Assembly: GCF_026339995.1 (NCBI RefSeq)
Contig: NZ_JAPEPT010000005.1
Span: 806,001-870,000 of the forward strand
Reading direction: 5' to 3'
DNA length: 64,000 nucleotides
Source: Streptomyces sp. NBC_01481
Lineage (GTDB): Bacteria > Actinomycetota > Actinomycetes > Streptomycetales > Streptomycetaceae
Positions 8,977-20,022 of this stretch are shown piece after piece. Positions within the stretch are counted from its first letter, which is position 1; the number at the start of each line of letters is the position of its first letter. Position numbers and translations under genes: made by a program. The notes below the pieces were generated by a model. That model did no database searches, was not told the origin of the DNA, and saw only the letters and a list, made by a program, of their open reading frames with translations.

Positions 8977-9213
8977 ATGAATCGCGCAACGGAGTGCCCA
9001 CCAGCGGCAATGAGCGAGAGCTACCGCGCGGGCTTCACCGGCGGTGAGGACTCGGCCCGGCACATGCCACGCATCCTGCGGCGGCCGGCCGGCCGGCCGG
9101 CCGGGCTGCGGGCCGAGGTCGCGGCCGAGCACGGCGCTCGCCAGGCAGCGGCAGGAGGCCAGGGGCCGGGGCGACTTTTCGGGCGCGACCGGCGCGAGCG
9201 TGGAGATCCGTAA
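8977..9213 (+). pseudogene. internally deleted HATPase (anti-sigma-like) gene remnant
   Basis: The frame from ATG 8977 starts like the actinobacterial regulatory ATP-binding proteins that sit opposite XRE-DUF5753 genes (MNRATECPP, then FTGGEDSARHMPRILRR). It then jumps to RPAGLRAEVAAEHGARQ, which looks like the later beta-strand region (PGGLR.EV.D). The segment with the N box and ATP lid is missing and the frame ends after 78 codons. I read it as an internal deletion of a HATPase gene. A GGCCGGCC-type run at about 9080-9100 marks the junction and may have mediated the loss. After 9213, up to the RBS at about 9390, I see nothing coding. Confidence 0.5.
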
Positions 9214-9399
9214 TCACACCCACACTGAGTGGGTGGGGCGGAGTGCCGAGCCGACGGTGGCGATCACTTCCGGGTGCCCTATGCGCGCAGCGCCCCCATG
9301 CCTGCTTGGATTCGGTGTATTTTGCGGGTACTGGGCGGCCGATTACCCCGCGCACGGGCGGGCACCAGCCACCGCCGGTCTGGTACAGGAGGAAGCCGT

Positions 9400-9705
9400 A
9401 TGACCACGCAGCCCATACTGCCCACCGCGCCGGTCGAGCCTCCCCCCATGCGGACCCTCGGCGAGGTCCGAGCGGCTCTCGCCGCCGGGCTGGGGTTTCC
9501 GGGTGATCTTGCGCGCATGGAGGCCGAGCTGGCGGCCACCTTGGAGCGTGTGGAGTACACCGATCTGCATGAGGTGTCGGAGATCATCGCCTCCTACCGA
9601 GGGCACGTCCTGACACGTTGCTCCCCCGGATTCGACGAAGCGCTCGCCGAAGGAATTGAGCTCGCGCTCGGTCTCAAGGAGAGCAGGGGACAGGGGGAGC
9701 GTTGA
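9400..9705 (+). CDS. small acidic protein, possible antitoxin-like partner (DUF6247-like)
   Basis: A 101-residue soluble protein. ATG at 9400 follows AGGAGGAAGCC, a strong ribosome site, so I prefer it to the longer frame. The sequence begins with a Pro-rich stretch and then RTLGEVRAALAAGL, a pattern I associate with DUF6247 proteins of actinomycetes, which often precede small RelE-like genes. The stop overlaps the TTG start of the next gene by 4 bases (TTGA), so the two are translationally coupled. Function is not recognised with certainty; an antitoxin role is inferred from pairing only. Confidence 0.6.
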   Translation: MTTQPILPTAPVEPPPMRTLGEVRAALAAGLGFPGDLARMEAELAATLERVEYTDLHEVSEIIASYRGHVLTRCSPGFDEALAEGIELALGLKESRGQGER

Positions 9706-10010
9706 CCGGGGAGGAAGAGCAGCACGTCATCGCCGAGTTCACCGGCACGGCCCGCAAACGCGTCGAGCAGATGGGTGGGCGTGCCGCCGACGTGGTGCAT
9801 GAGTTGCGGGCGGAGCTGGAAGTGACTCCGCGCCTCGGACGTATGGTCGGTGTCGTGAAAGGCGGCACCGAGATCTGGGTGACGCGGACCGAACCGCGTG
9901 AATCTCTGCCCGGCCTGAGCGTCACGTACGTGTACACGCCGGAGCCGCCGCCGCCCACCGCTGTGATCGTCTCGGTGGTGCCCGACGACGGGGACGACGC
10001 CAAGGCGTGA
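9702..10010 (+). CDS. RelE/ParE-like small protein, putative toxin
   Basis: A 102-residue protein beginning with TTG inside the stop of the preceding gene. The core ELEVTPRLGRMVGVVKGG then EIWVTRTEP and LSVTYVYTPE has the shape of RelE/ParE toxins (helices, then TPR.G, then three strands). No catalytic Arg/His set can be assigned by eye. It sits between a small acidic protein and an XRE protein, which would fit a HigBA-like or DUF6247-RelE toxin-antitoxin arrangement. The assignment is tentative. Confidence 0.55.
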   Translation: MTGEEEQHVIAEFTGTARKRVEQMGGRAADVVHELRAELEVTPRLGRMVGVVKGGTEIWVTRTEPRESLPGLSVTYVYTPEPPPPTAVIVSVVPDDGDDAKA

Positions 10011-10104
10011 GCGGCAGGGCGCCTGAACCATTGTGAGCCGTAATCCGAGAGGGAGTACGGCCTGCTTGCCGACGAGCTCGCCGGCGGCAGAAGGAGGCAC
10101 AGGA

Positions 10105-10422
10105 ATGACCACCTTCCACTCCTGGGACGACGTCAAGCGTGAGGTCTTCGACGCCGAGGACCTCGATGCGATCGCTGCCGGAGCTCAGCGCATGGTGGCT
10201 GAAGCTCGCGCGCACCGGCTGGCCGAGATGCGGAAGCAACTCGGCCTCACGCAGAGCGAGGTAGCGGCTCGGATGCACGTGCGACAGGAGCGGGTGTCGG
10301 CGATCGAACGAGGGAACACAAAGGCGGCGGAAGTCGGAACGATCGCCGCCTACGTCGCTGCACTCGGGGGCCGGCTGGAGATCGTCGCGAACTTCGACGG
10401 CACCCGGGTGGTCGTCGCCTGA
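10105..10422 (+). CDS. XRE/HigA-type small HTH protein
   Basis: A 105-residue protein with one helix-turn-helix at residues 44-98 (LGLTQSEVAARMHVRQERVS, then GTIAAYVAALGGRLEIVANF). This layout, a short N-terminal arm followed by XRE HTH and a beta hairpin, matches HigA-like antitoxins and small repressors. AAGGAGG lies at 10091-10097, eight bases before ATG. The gap of 94 bases after the RelE-like gene leaves room for its own promoter. It ends before a strong terminator shared with pyk. It probably autoregulates; the toxin partner, if any, is the gene at 9702. Confidence 0.72.
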   Translation: MTTFHSWDDVKREVFDAEDLDAIAAGAQRMVAEARAHRLAEMRKQLGLTQSEVAARMHVRQERVSAIERGNTKAAEVGTIAAYVAALGGRLEIVANFDGTRVVVA

Positions 10423-10487
10423 GGGCCGGAGAGTCGAGTACCCCCTGCTCGGGTGAGGCCGACCAGCCCCGCCCGTTGGCAAAGCCC

Positions 10488-10524
10488 GAGGGCGGTACCC
10501 CGGCCAATCCGGGGTACCGCCCTC
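10488..10524. terminator. bidirectional terminator between the XRE gene and pyk
   Basis: Perfect 16-bp inverted repeat GAGGGCGGTACCCCGG/CCGGGGTACCGCCCTC around a 5-base loop CCAAT, placed between two convergent genes. Confidence 0.85.
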
Positions 10525-10547
10525 GCCAACTCTGCAGGCGCGTGCGA

Positions 10548-11978
<1,431 letters not shown>

Positions 11979-12052
11979 AAGGCGGATCCTATCGGTTTGT
12001 TTCGATGCGGAATATTCCGTCTGGTGGAATGTACAAATGGGCGGTGTTCCGC

Positions 12053-13275
<1,223 letters not shown>

Positions 13276-13279
<4 letters not shown>

Positions 13280-15357
13280 GCCGGGAGCTCCTGACCCTGG
13301 GACTGGATGGCGGTGATGGCGACCGTGTTCACGATGTCGCTGACGAGCGCGCCGCGCGACAGATCGTTCACCGGCTTGCGCAGGCCCTGCAGCACAGGGC
13401 CGACGGCCACGGCGCCGGCCGAGCGCTGCACGGCCTTGTAGGTGTTGTTGCCCGTGTTGAGGTCAGGGAAGATCAGCACCGTCGCCCGGCCCGCCACCTC
13501 GGACTCCGGCAGCTTCGTCGCCGCGACGGACGGCTCGACGGCCGCGTCGTACTGGATCGGTCCCTCGATCCGCAGATCCGGACGCGACTCGCGCACCAGC
13601 TTGGTCGCCTCGCGCACCTTGTCGACGTCCGCGCCCGACCCGGAGGTGCCCGTGGAGTACGAGAGCATCGCGATCCGCGGCTCCACGCCGAAGCGGGCCG
13701 CCGTCACCGCCGACTGGATCGCGATGTCCGCGAGCTGCTCGGCGTCCGGGTCCGGGTTGACCGCGCAGTCGCCGTAGACCAGAACCCTGTCGGCCAGGCA
13801 CATGAAGAAGACGGACGAGACGATCGAGGCGTCCGGCTTTGTCTTGATGATCTCGAAGGCGGGGCGGATCGTCGCTGCCGTGGAGTGCACGGAACCCGAC
13901 ACCATGCCGTCGGCCAGACCCTCCTCGACCATCAGCGTGCCGAAGTAGTTCACGTCCGCCACCGCGTCGTACGCCAGGTCCACCGTCATGCCCTTGTGGG
14001 CCCTCAGCTGCGCGTACCGCTCGGCGAAGCTCTGGCGCAGCTCGGAGGTGGCCGGGTCGATCAGCTGGGTGGTGCTCAGGTCGATGCCCAGGTCGGCGGC
14101 CTTCTTGCGGATGACCTCGGTGTCGCCGAGGAGAGTCAGGTCGCAGACGTCCCTGCGCACGAGGACATCGGCGGCGCGCAGGACCCGGTCCTCGGTGCCC
14201 TCGGGCAGGACGACACGGCGGCGGTCGGCGCGGGCCTGCTCCAGGAGGTCGTGCTCGAACATCATCGGGGTGACGCGGCCACTGCGGGCCACCGATATAC
14301 GGGCCAGGAGATCGCCGGTGTCGACATGTCGCTCGAAGAGGCCGAGCGCGGTTTCGGTCTTGCGGGGCGTGGAGGCGTTCAACTTGCCTTCGAGGCCGAA
14401 CAGTTCGGCCGCGGTCGGGAAGCTCATGCCGGGCACCAGGACGACGGGGGTGCCGGGCGCGAGCCGGTTGGCCAGCGTGAGGATCTCCTCGCTCGGCCGC
14501 TCGTTCAGCGTCAGCAGTATGCCCGCGATGGGCGGGGTGCCCGCCGAGTGCGCGGCCAGCGCGCCCACCACCAGATCGGCGCGGTCGCCGGGCGTGACCA
14601 CCATGCAGCCGGGGGTCAGGGCCCTCAGGAAGTTCGGCAGCATCGCACCGCCGAAGACGAAGTCGAGTGCGTCCCTGGCCAGACCGGAGTCGTCGCCGAG
14701 GAGGACGGTGGCGCCGAGCGCGTGGGTGATCTGGGCGACCGTGGGGGCCGCGAGCGCCGGCTCGTCGGGAAGGGCGTAACAGGGAACGGGGAGGCGGGCC
14801 GCCAGCCGCTCGGCTATGGACTCGCGCTCATCGGGCCGGACCCTGTTGACGACCATGGCGAGGACATCGCAGCCCAGGGCCTCGTACGCGCGGTAGGCAT
14901 TGCGGGTCTCGGCCCGTACCAACTCGGCGGTCTGGCCCTTGCCGCCGACGACCGGGATCACCGAGGCGCCGAACTCGTTCGCGAGCCGGGCATTGAGCGC
15001 CAGCTCGTCGGGGAGCTGGGTGCCCGCGTAGTCCGTGCCGAGGACGAGCACGACCTCGTAGGCGCGTGCCACCTGGTGGAAGCGCTCGACGAGCCGGGAG
15101 ACCAGCTCGTCGGTGCCCTTCTCGGCCTGCAGCGCGGAGGCCTCGTGGTAGTCCATTCCGTAGACGGACGCGGGGTCCTGCGAGAGCCGGTAACGGGCGC
15201 GCAGGAGGTCGAAGAGGCGGTCCGGGCGGTCGTGCAGCAAGGGGCGGAAGACGCCCACCCGGTCCACCTGGCGGGTCAGGAGCTCCATGACTCCCAGCTC
15301 CACGACCTGCCGGCCGTCCGAGCGGTCGATCCCGGTCACGTACACGCTGCGCGTCAC
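13276..15357 (-). CDS. pta: phosphate acetyltransferase, long form
   Basis: Transfers acetyl from acetyl-CoA to phosphate. About 693 residues: an N-terminal P-loop-like region (YVTGIDRSDGRQVVELG) in a DethiobiotinSynthetase-type fold, a central DRTGG domain (GDRADLVVGALAAH) and the C-terminal PTA catalytic domain from about residue 368 (RRRVVLPEGTEDRVLRAADV, YSTGTSGSGADVDKV, FPDLNTGNNTYKAVQR). I choose GTG 15357 (VTRSVYVTG), which has GGGAGAG seven bases upstream; ATG at 15375 has no ribosome site. Acetyl phosphate made here can also feed response-regulator phosphorylation. Divergent from pfkA across a 316-bp region. Confidence 0.94.
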
Positions 15358-15673
15358 GCGTGCTCTCCCGTCCATGCTGTCGCGTATGAGACGTACGAAA
15401 GGTGGTACCTACAAAAAAGCCGCACAGGGCGGCCTTGCCCTCTTGACAATACCTCCGGCGGTAGGTAGGGCGCCCGCCGGGCAAGGGTCGGTCGACGGGC
15501 TCGCGAGCGGGGTCCGAGTGCCATGCGGCTCAGTGGCTAGGGCCTGTCGTTTGGATCAGGCCGAACCCGGCAAGATCCGAACGACAGGCCCTGGGAGCGC
15601 GGGGTTCCCGGCGCGCGTGGAACAATCGAACCTGGGCTCACATGCATCACTGACGAGCAGGAGACACAGCACA
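15358..15673. promoter_or_regulatory. divergent pta/pfkA promoter region
   Basis: A 316-bp intergenic space with no gene. It must hold the promoters of both the pta-ackA unit and pfkA. A stretch near 15440-15470 is relatively AT-rich (TTGACAATACCTCCGG, with TTGACA at 15444), a good -35 candidate for rightward transcription. A long hairpin lies at 15539-15592 in the pfkA leader. Confidence 0.5.
15539..15592. repeat. 19-bp inverted repeat in the pfkA leader
   Basis: Arms AGGGCCTGTCGTTTGGATC (15539-15557) and GATCCGAACGACAGGCCCT (15574-15592) pair with one mismatch around a 16-base loop. The arms are long and not followed by a T tract, so this looks more like a mobile palindromic repeat or a leader structure than a terminator. 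Confidence 0.75.
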
Positions 15674-16699
15674 ATGCGTATCGGAGTGCTCACCGCAGGC
15701 GGCGACTGCCCGGGCCTGAACGCAGTGATCCGGTCGGTTGTGCACCGTGCTCTGACCGGCCACGGCGATGAAGTCATCGGTTTCGAGGACGGGTTCAAGG
15801 GTCTCCTCGACGGTCACTACCGCCCGCTCGACCTCAACGCCGTCAGCGGCATCCTCGCCCGCGGCGGCACGATCCTCGGCTCCGCCCGCCTGGAGCGCGG
15901 CCGGCTGCGTGAAGCCGCCGAGAACGCCGCGGAGTTGGCGAAGCAGTACGGCATCGACGCGCTCATCGCGATCGGCGGCGAGGGCACGCTCACCGCGTCC
16001 CGGATGCTCGCCGAGGCGGGCATGCCCGTCGTCGGAGTGCCCAAGACCATCGACAACGACATCTCCTCCACCGACCGCACCTTCGGCTTCGACACCGCCG
16101 TCACGGTCGCCACCGAGGCCATCGACCGGCTGAAGACCACCGCCGAGTCGCACCAGCGCGTGATGGTCGTCGAGGTGATGGGACGGCACGCGGGCTGGAT
16201 CGCGCTGGAGTCCGGCATGGCGGGCGGCGCGCACGGCATCTGTCTGCCGGAGCGGCACTTCCAGGTCGAGGACATTGTGAAGATGGTCGAGGAGCGTTTC
16301 TCGCGCGGCAAGAAGTTCGCGGTGATCTGCGTCGCGGAGGGCGCGCACCCGGCCGAGGGCTCGATGGCGTACGAGAAGGGCGCGATCGACCAGTACGGCC
16401 ATGAGCGCTTCCAGGGCATCGGCAACCGTCTCGCGGCGGAGCTGGAGCGCCGGCTCGGCAAGGAGGCCAAGCCGGTCATCCTCGGGCATGTGCAGCGCGG
16501 CGGCACGCCCACCGCGTACGACAGGGTGCTCGCGACGCGCTTCGGCTGGCACGCGGTGGAGGCCGTGCACAGCGGTGAGTTCGGCATGATGACGGCGCTT
16601 CGCGGCACGGACGTGGTGACGGTGCCGCTGGCGGAGGCGGTCACCCAGCTGAAGACCGTGCCACAGAACCGTATGTACGAGGCGGAGTCGGTCTTCTGA
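15674..16699 (+). CDS. pfkA: 6-phosphofructokinase, ATP-type
   Basis: Phosphorylates fructose 6-phosphate to the 1,6-bisphosphate. 341 residues, the usual length. MRIGVLTAGGDCPGLNAVIR opens the nucleotide-binding fold. GGEGT at residues 101-105 has Gly at the position that separates ATP-dependent enzymes from PPi-dependent ones (which carry Asp there), so ATP is the expected donor. PKTIDND at 123-129 carries the catalytic aspartates. MGRHAGW and HVQRGG are the other family motifs. ATG at 15674 follows AGGAGA by nine bases. Divergent from pta. Streptomyces carry several paralogues; which one dominates flux cannot be read from sequence. Confidence 0.95.
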   Translation: MRIGVLTAGGDCPGLNAVIRSVVHRALTGHGDEVIGFEDGFKGLLDGHYRPLDLNAVSGILARGGTILGSARLERGRLREAAENAAELAKQYGIDALIAIGGEGTLTASRMLAEAGMPVVGVPKTIDNDISSTDRTFGFDTAVTVATEAIDRLKTTAESHQRVMVVEVMGRHAGWIALESGMAGGAHGICLPERHFQVEDIVKMVEERFSRGKKFAVICVAEGAHPAEGSMAYEKGAIDQYGHERFQGIGNRLAAELERRLGKEAKPVILGHVQRGGTPTAYDRVLATRFGWHAVEAVHSGEFGMMTALRGTDVVTVPLAEAVTQLKTVPQNRMYEAESVF

Positions 16700-16714
16700 A
16701 CCGGTGAACGGGCC

Positions 16715-16749
16715 GTCCGCCGACCGCGGTTGGAGCACGGTCGGCGGAC
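16715..16749. terminator. terminator after pfkA
   Basis: Perfect 12-bp stem GTCCGCCGACCG/CGGTCGGCGGAC with an 11-base loop, between the convergent pfkA and the acid phosphatase gene. Confidence 0.8.
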
Positions 16750-16769
16750 GTGTCTGACGGTCTTGTGGG

Positions 16770-17408
16770 TCAGGACAGCTTGCCGTCGTAGTCCGGCAGC
16801 TTGAAGGTCCGCTCGGCGTGACCGCCGACCAGGTCGCCGGGCTTGTTGCCGACATTGGCGATGATCGTGTAGCCCTTGGCCTCGATCTCCGCCCGCTTCT
16901 CGGTCTTGTACGCGCTGACCTCGCCGAACAGGTCGGGCAGATCGCGTACGTACAGGCCGTCGACCGGGTAGCCGACCTTCTTGAGGTTGTACGAGGTGAG
17001 CGAGTAGATGATGCCGGGGCGGGCCGTGACGAAGAAGATGTCCACGCCGCGGGAGTCGGCGTAACGGACCAGGTCGAGCACCGGCTTGATCGCGGGGGTC
17101 GGGTACTCCCAGAAGTAGTGGAAGTCGGTCTCCAGCGAGGAGTTGTCGATGTCCAGGACCATCGCGAGGCGCTGTCCCGAGGCACCGGCAGTGCGCTGCT
17201 CGATGTAGGGGCGGGCCGTGGCGACGACTGCGGAGACGTCGCGCTGCCAGGTCGCGTAGTCGACGTCGGCGAGGAACGGACGGCTGGTGCTCGTCTGCTG
17301 CGAGGTGAGGGTGGGGGTCGCGGCGTTCGCTGTGGCGGTCACGGACGAGGTGAGGGCAAGCGCGGCGACCGTCACCGCCGCCCGGGTGGTCCATCTGCGT
17401 GCGTGCAT
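16770..17408 (-). CDS. secreted HAD-superfamily class IIIB acid phosphatase
   Basis: A 212-residue exported phosphatase. A signal peptide covers about residues 1-30 (RRWTTRAAVTVAALALTSS, cleavage near TANA-ATP). The HAD motif I is at residues 84-90 (VLDIDNS, nucleophile Asp86, acid/base Asp88), and motif II FFVTARP follows. The closing segment ANVGNKPGDL fits motif III/IV of the acid phosphatase (HAD IIIB) group. It probably dephosphorylates organic phosphates outside the cell. CAGGAG lies about ten bases before ATG 17408. It is followed in the same direction, upstream at 17546, by another secreted protein gene, 137 bases apart, probably separately expressed. Confidence 0.88.
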   Translation of the reverse strand: MHARRWTTRAAVTVAALALTSSVTATANAATPTLTSQQTSTSRPFLADVDYATWQRDVSAVVATARPYIEQRTAGASGQRLAMVLDIDNSSLETDFHYFWEYPTPAIKPVLDLVRYADSRGVDIFFVTARPGIIYSLTSYNLKKVGYPVDGLYVRDLPDLFGEVSAYKTEKRAEIEAKGYTIIANVGNKPGDLVGGHAERTFKLPDYDGKLS

Positions 17409-17545
17409 GGGGGGTTCACTCCTGAGGGGTCCGGATCCGGGCGCGGAAGCGCCAGGGCCTCGGCATGATCGCGGCTGACGGTGGACGGAATGATGCGTTC
17501 CAGCTACCGGCTAGTAGCTTCGGCGTGACGGAAGGGGATACGCCG

Positions 17546-18709
17546 TCAGAACTGTTCGACGAAATACGGCTCGACGGTCATCCAGCCATTGCCGGAGGCG
17601 CCGTTGCGGCGGCCCTGGTCCTGCCTGGCCAGGGAGTACCAGGAGTCCACATAGTCCGGGTCGTCCGTGTACCAGGAGTCCGGAATGGCCGCGAGTACCG
17701 CGTCCACCAGGGGCGCGTAGACGCCCTGGTCGGTGAGGGTCAGCAGCGCGGTCGCGATGGCCTGGGCCAGAGCCTTGTAGTTCGTGTCGCCGTCGTCCTC
17801 CATCAGGACCACGTCGGCGAGGTTGTACTTGTAGTTGAACCACTTCACGAGGACCTGGTTCGGGTAGTACGTCTTCCCGTCGTCGTCGAGATACGGCATC
17901 TGCACCGTGTCGACGCGCGGGACGCCGTCCTGTCCCCAGCCGGTGACGATGGCGTACGTCTCGGCCCCGCCCTTGAACCACGGCTCCTGGTCGTCGGCCA
18001 CGCCGATGGACGTGATCTTCGTCGTCCAGACACCGCTCGCGGCTGCCCCGGACGTGCCCTGCGCGATGGGCTTCTGCAGGGCCGGGACGGCCAGGCCCGC
18101 CTTCGCCAGTTCCCGGTCGAGGATGTCCAGGCCGGCCGCGAGAGCCTTGGACGTATCGATGTCGATGAGATACACGGGCCGGTCCGGCGTCCTGTTCGCA
18201 TCGAGCCTGTGCCGGCGGCCGGCGCCGTCGTAGGCGGTGACCGACGCGCGGTCGTCGTCCTGTGCGGCGGCCGCCACCAGCGGCTTCACGCCCTTCGTGA
18301 GGCCGGCGCGCATCGAGGGGTCGGCGAGCCTGATACGGAGCAGCGAGCCGGTGCCCGCGCCCAGGCCCTTGGCCGCGGCAAGATCCTTGTTGGCTTCGGC
18401 GACGGCGCTCTCCATGCGCCGGCCGGCGGGTGCGCCGGCCCGTCGGCTCAGTTCGAGCAGGTCGACTGTCGTGGAGCGAAGAGAGGCGGTACGCAGCTGC
18501 GCACTCCAGGGCGCGTCGCCCAGCGAGGCCGCGGTCTTCCGGGCCAGGGCGTCCTGGATCTTCTCGGCAGTGGAGAGGGAGGTGGAGGGGGACGGCGCTG
18601 CGACGCTGCTCGCGGCCGACGCCTGAGCGGTGGTGACCGGCAGGGCGACTAATGCGAGGGTGGCACAGGCCAGGCCCGCGAGGGCTCGGTGAGTTCTTCG
18701 CGTGCTCAT
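17546..18709 (-). CDS. secreted DUF3103 protein
   Basis: A 387-residue exported protein with a signal peptide at about residues 1-30 (RALAGLACATLALVALPVTT, then AQASA). The body contains PVYLIDIDTSKALAAGLD and a C-terminal region rich in Asp/Tyr (YLDDDGKTYYPNQVLVKWF, LMEDDGDTNYKALAQAI). This shape is that of DUF3103, a family of unknown function in Streptomyces and marine bacteria. The chosen start, ATG at 18709, has AGGAGG ten bases upstream; the open frame extends further but lacks a signal there. No catalytic motif is recognised. The acidic C-terminal segments could bind calcium. Confidence 0.75.
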   Translation of the reverse strand: MSTRRTHRALAGLACATLALVALPVTTAQASAASSVAAPSPSTSLSTAEKIQDALARKTAASLGDAPWSAQLRTASLRSTTVDLLELSRRAGAPAGRRMESAVAEANKDLAAAKGLGAGTGSLLRIRLADPSMRAGLTKGVKPLVAAAAQDDDRASVTAYDGAGRRHRLDANRTPDRPVYLIDIDTSKALAAGLDILDRELAKAGLAVPALQKPIAQGTSGAAASGVWTTKITSIGVADDQEPWFKGGAETYAIVTGWGQDGVPRVDTVQMPYLDDDGKTYYPNQVLVKWFNYKYNLADVVLMEDDGDTNYKALAQAIATALLTLTDQGVYAPLVDAVLAAIPDSWYTDDPDYVDSWYSLARQDQGRRNGASGNGWMTVEPYFVEQF

Positions 18710-18937
18710 GAGGATGAGGCCTCCTGTGATGACGGACTGCCTTGGGCGTTTCCCAGGGCATGGTGTCTGGGTCGACGCGCGTAACATCCGGTGCGCGCCC
18801 CCGATATCGTCATCACGACGGGACTCGCGGGTAATGAGGGAATCCTCCACTGCTGGAGTCCGAAGAACGGATGTCGCATCCCTGGCGCTTGGGCTCGTTC
18901 CGTGATGCGACGGGCCGTCAGCCTTCCCACGCTGCCG

Positions 18938-19218
18938 GGCGGGGGGTGCGCCTGCGGCGGGCTTTGCCCCCACCCCGCCCCTTCCCGTAACCGGGGGCGC
19001 TGCCCCCGGACCCCCGCGCCTCAAACTCCCCCAGACTTCGTCCGGGGGGACCCCCAAGGGGCTGAAATGTGCGGCAGGGCCGCACATTCAGCCCGTCCGG
19101 CGTTTGAGGACATGCGGCCGAAGGTCGCATACGGGGTCCGGGGCGAAGCCCCGTCCGGGGTCTGGGGGCTTGCCCAGTTCGGGAAGGGGCGGGTGGGGGC
19201 AAAGCCCGCCGCAGGCGA
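18938..19218. repeat. long palindromic intergenic repeat, copy A
   Basis: A roughly 280-bp GC-rich structure built from nested inverted repeats. The outer arms TGCGCCTGCGGCGGGCTTTG and CAAAGCCCGCCGCAGGCG pair across the whole element, as do GCCCCTTCCC and GGGAAGGGGC. The centre carries a 10-bp perfect hairpin AATGTGCGGC/GCCGCACATT (19066-19088). From 19089 to 19132 it shares 44 identical bases with copy B at 24075-24118. It belongs to the intergenic palindromic repeat type common in Streptomyces chromosomes. It lies between convergent/unrelated genes and encodes nothing. Confidence 0.85.
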
Positions 19219-19896
19219 CTACACCCGCGCCAAGTCCCAGAAGTGGTCCACTATCCGGTCCAGGAAGTCCCGTCCCGGCTCCCCCGTGTCCACCGTCGTC
19301 GCGCCCCACGCGAGCGTCGCCACCATCCGGGACTGGTATGCGGAGTGCAGTTCCTCGAGCACGCCCTCAAGCTGCTCCCGCCGCATCGGCAGCATCTTGC
19401 CCACCGGGCGTACGTACGCCTGCCAGCGCGCCTTCACCGCGTCCCGCAGCAGTTCCGCGAGGTCCACGTCCCGGCCGGTCGCCGTGAGGAGTTCGCGGGG
19501 GCCGAGGTCGAGTACCTCGGAGAGCGCCGCGGTCTGGCGCTCGTTGCCGCGCCAGCGGCCCGAGTCCTCCATCCGCAGATACGAGCCCACATCCATGCCG
19601 ACGAGACGCGCGAGTTCCTCCGGGGCGAGGCTGCGCGCCATCCGGTGCTCGCGCAGGGTGGTCGCCTCGGTGAGCAGATCGTGCGGCGCGCACCACAACA
19701 CCCCCGCGAGCGCGGTCAGTTCGCGCGTGCCGGGGCTGGCGAGCCCCCGCTCCCACTGGACCACGACGTCGGGCGAGACATGGATCCCGTACTGGGCGCG
19801 AAGGCCGTAGGCGACATGGCCGGGGGCCATGCCGAGGGCTTCGCGCAGCCGGCGCGCGGCGGGGGCGTCGAAGGGCGGGGACGGGTTGTGGTGCAC
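19219..19896 (-). CDS. XRE-family transcriptional regulator
   Basis: A 225-residue cytosolic DNA-binding protein. Two HTH-like segments are seen: residues 11-60 (ARRLREALGMAPGHVAYGLR, then VVQWERGLASPGTREL) and about 80-125 (RSLAPEELARLVGMDVGSYL). The C-terminal 90 residues are helical and unassigned. GTG at 19896 is the start. The upstream region holds two adjacent palindromes (19981-20006) that are good operator candidates for autoregulation. It lies beside a sugar ABC operon in the same direction but downstream of it, separated by 126 bases. Target unknown. Confidence 0.78.
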   Translation of the reverse strand: MHHNPSPPFDAPAARRLREALGMAPGHVAYGLRAQYGIHVSPDVVVQWERGLASPGTRELTALAGVLWCAPHDLLTEATTLREHRMARSLAPEELARLVGMDVGSYLRMEDSGRWRGNERQTAALSEVLDLGPRELLTATGRDVDLAELLRDAVKARWQAYVRPVGKMLPMRREQLEGVLEELHSAYQSRMVATLAWGATTVDTGEPGRDFLDRIVDHFWDLARV

Positions 19897-19980
19897 GCCG
19901 ACACGCTAGGGGGCCGGAGGGGGCGGCGACTACGGTGCGTTCACCCAGAGCCACTTGTCGTAGGAACGTCCGAGCTGATC

Positions 19981-20006
19981 GTTACCACTTGGTAACGTCA
20001 CGTGAC
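19981..20006. promoter_or_regulatory. pair of adjacent palindromes upstream of the XRE gene
   Basis: GTTACCA-CT-TGGTAAC (19981-19996) is followed directly by GTCACGTGAC (19997-20006). Both are perfect palindromes and lie 85-110 bases upstream of the XRE start. An operator for that regulator is the simplest reading. Confidence 0.55.
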
Positions 20007-20022
20007 GATACGGGGCGGCCAC

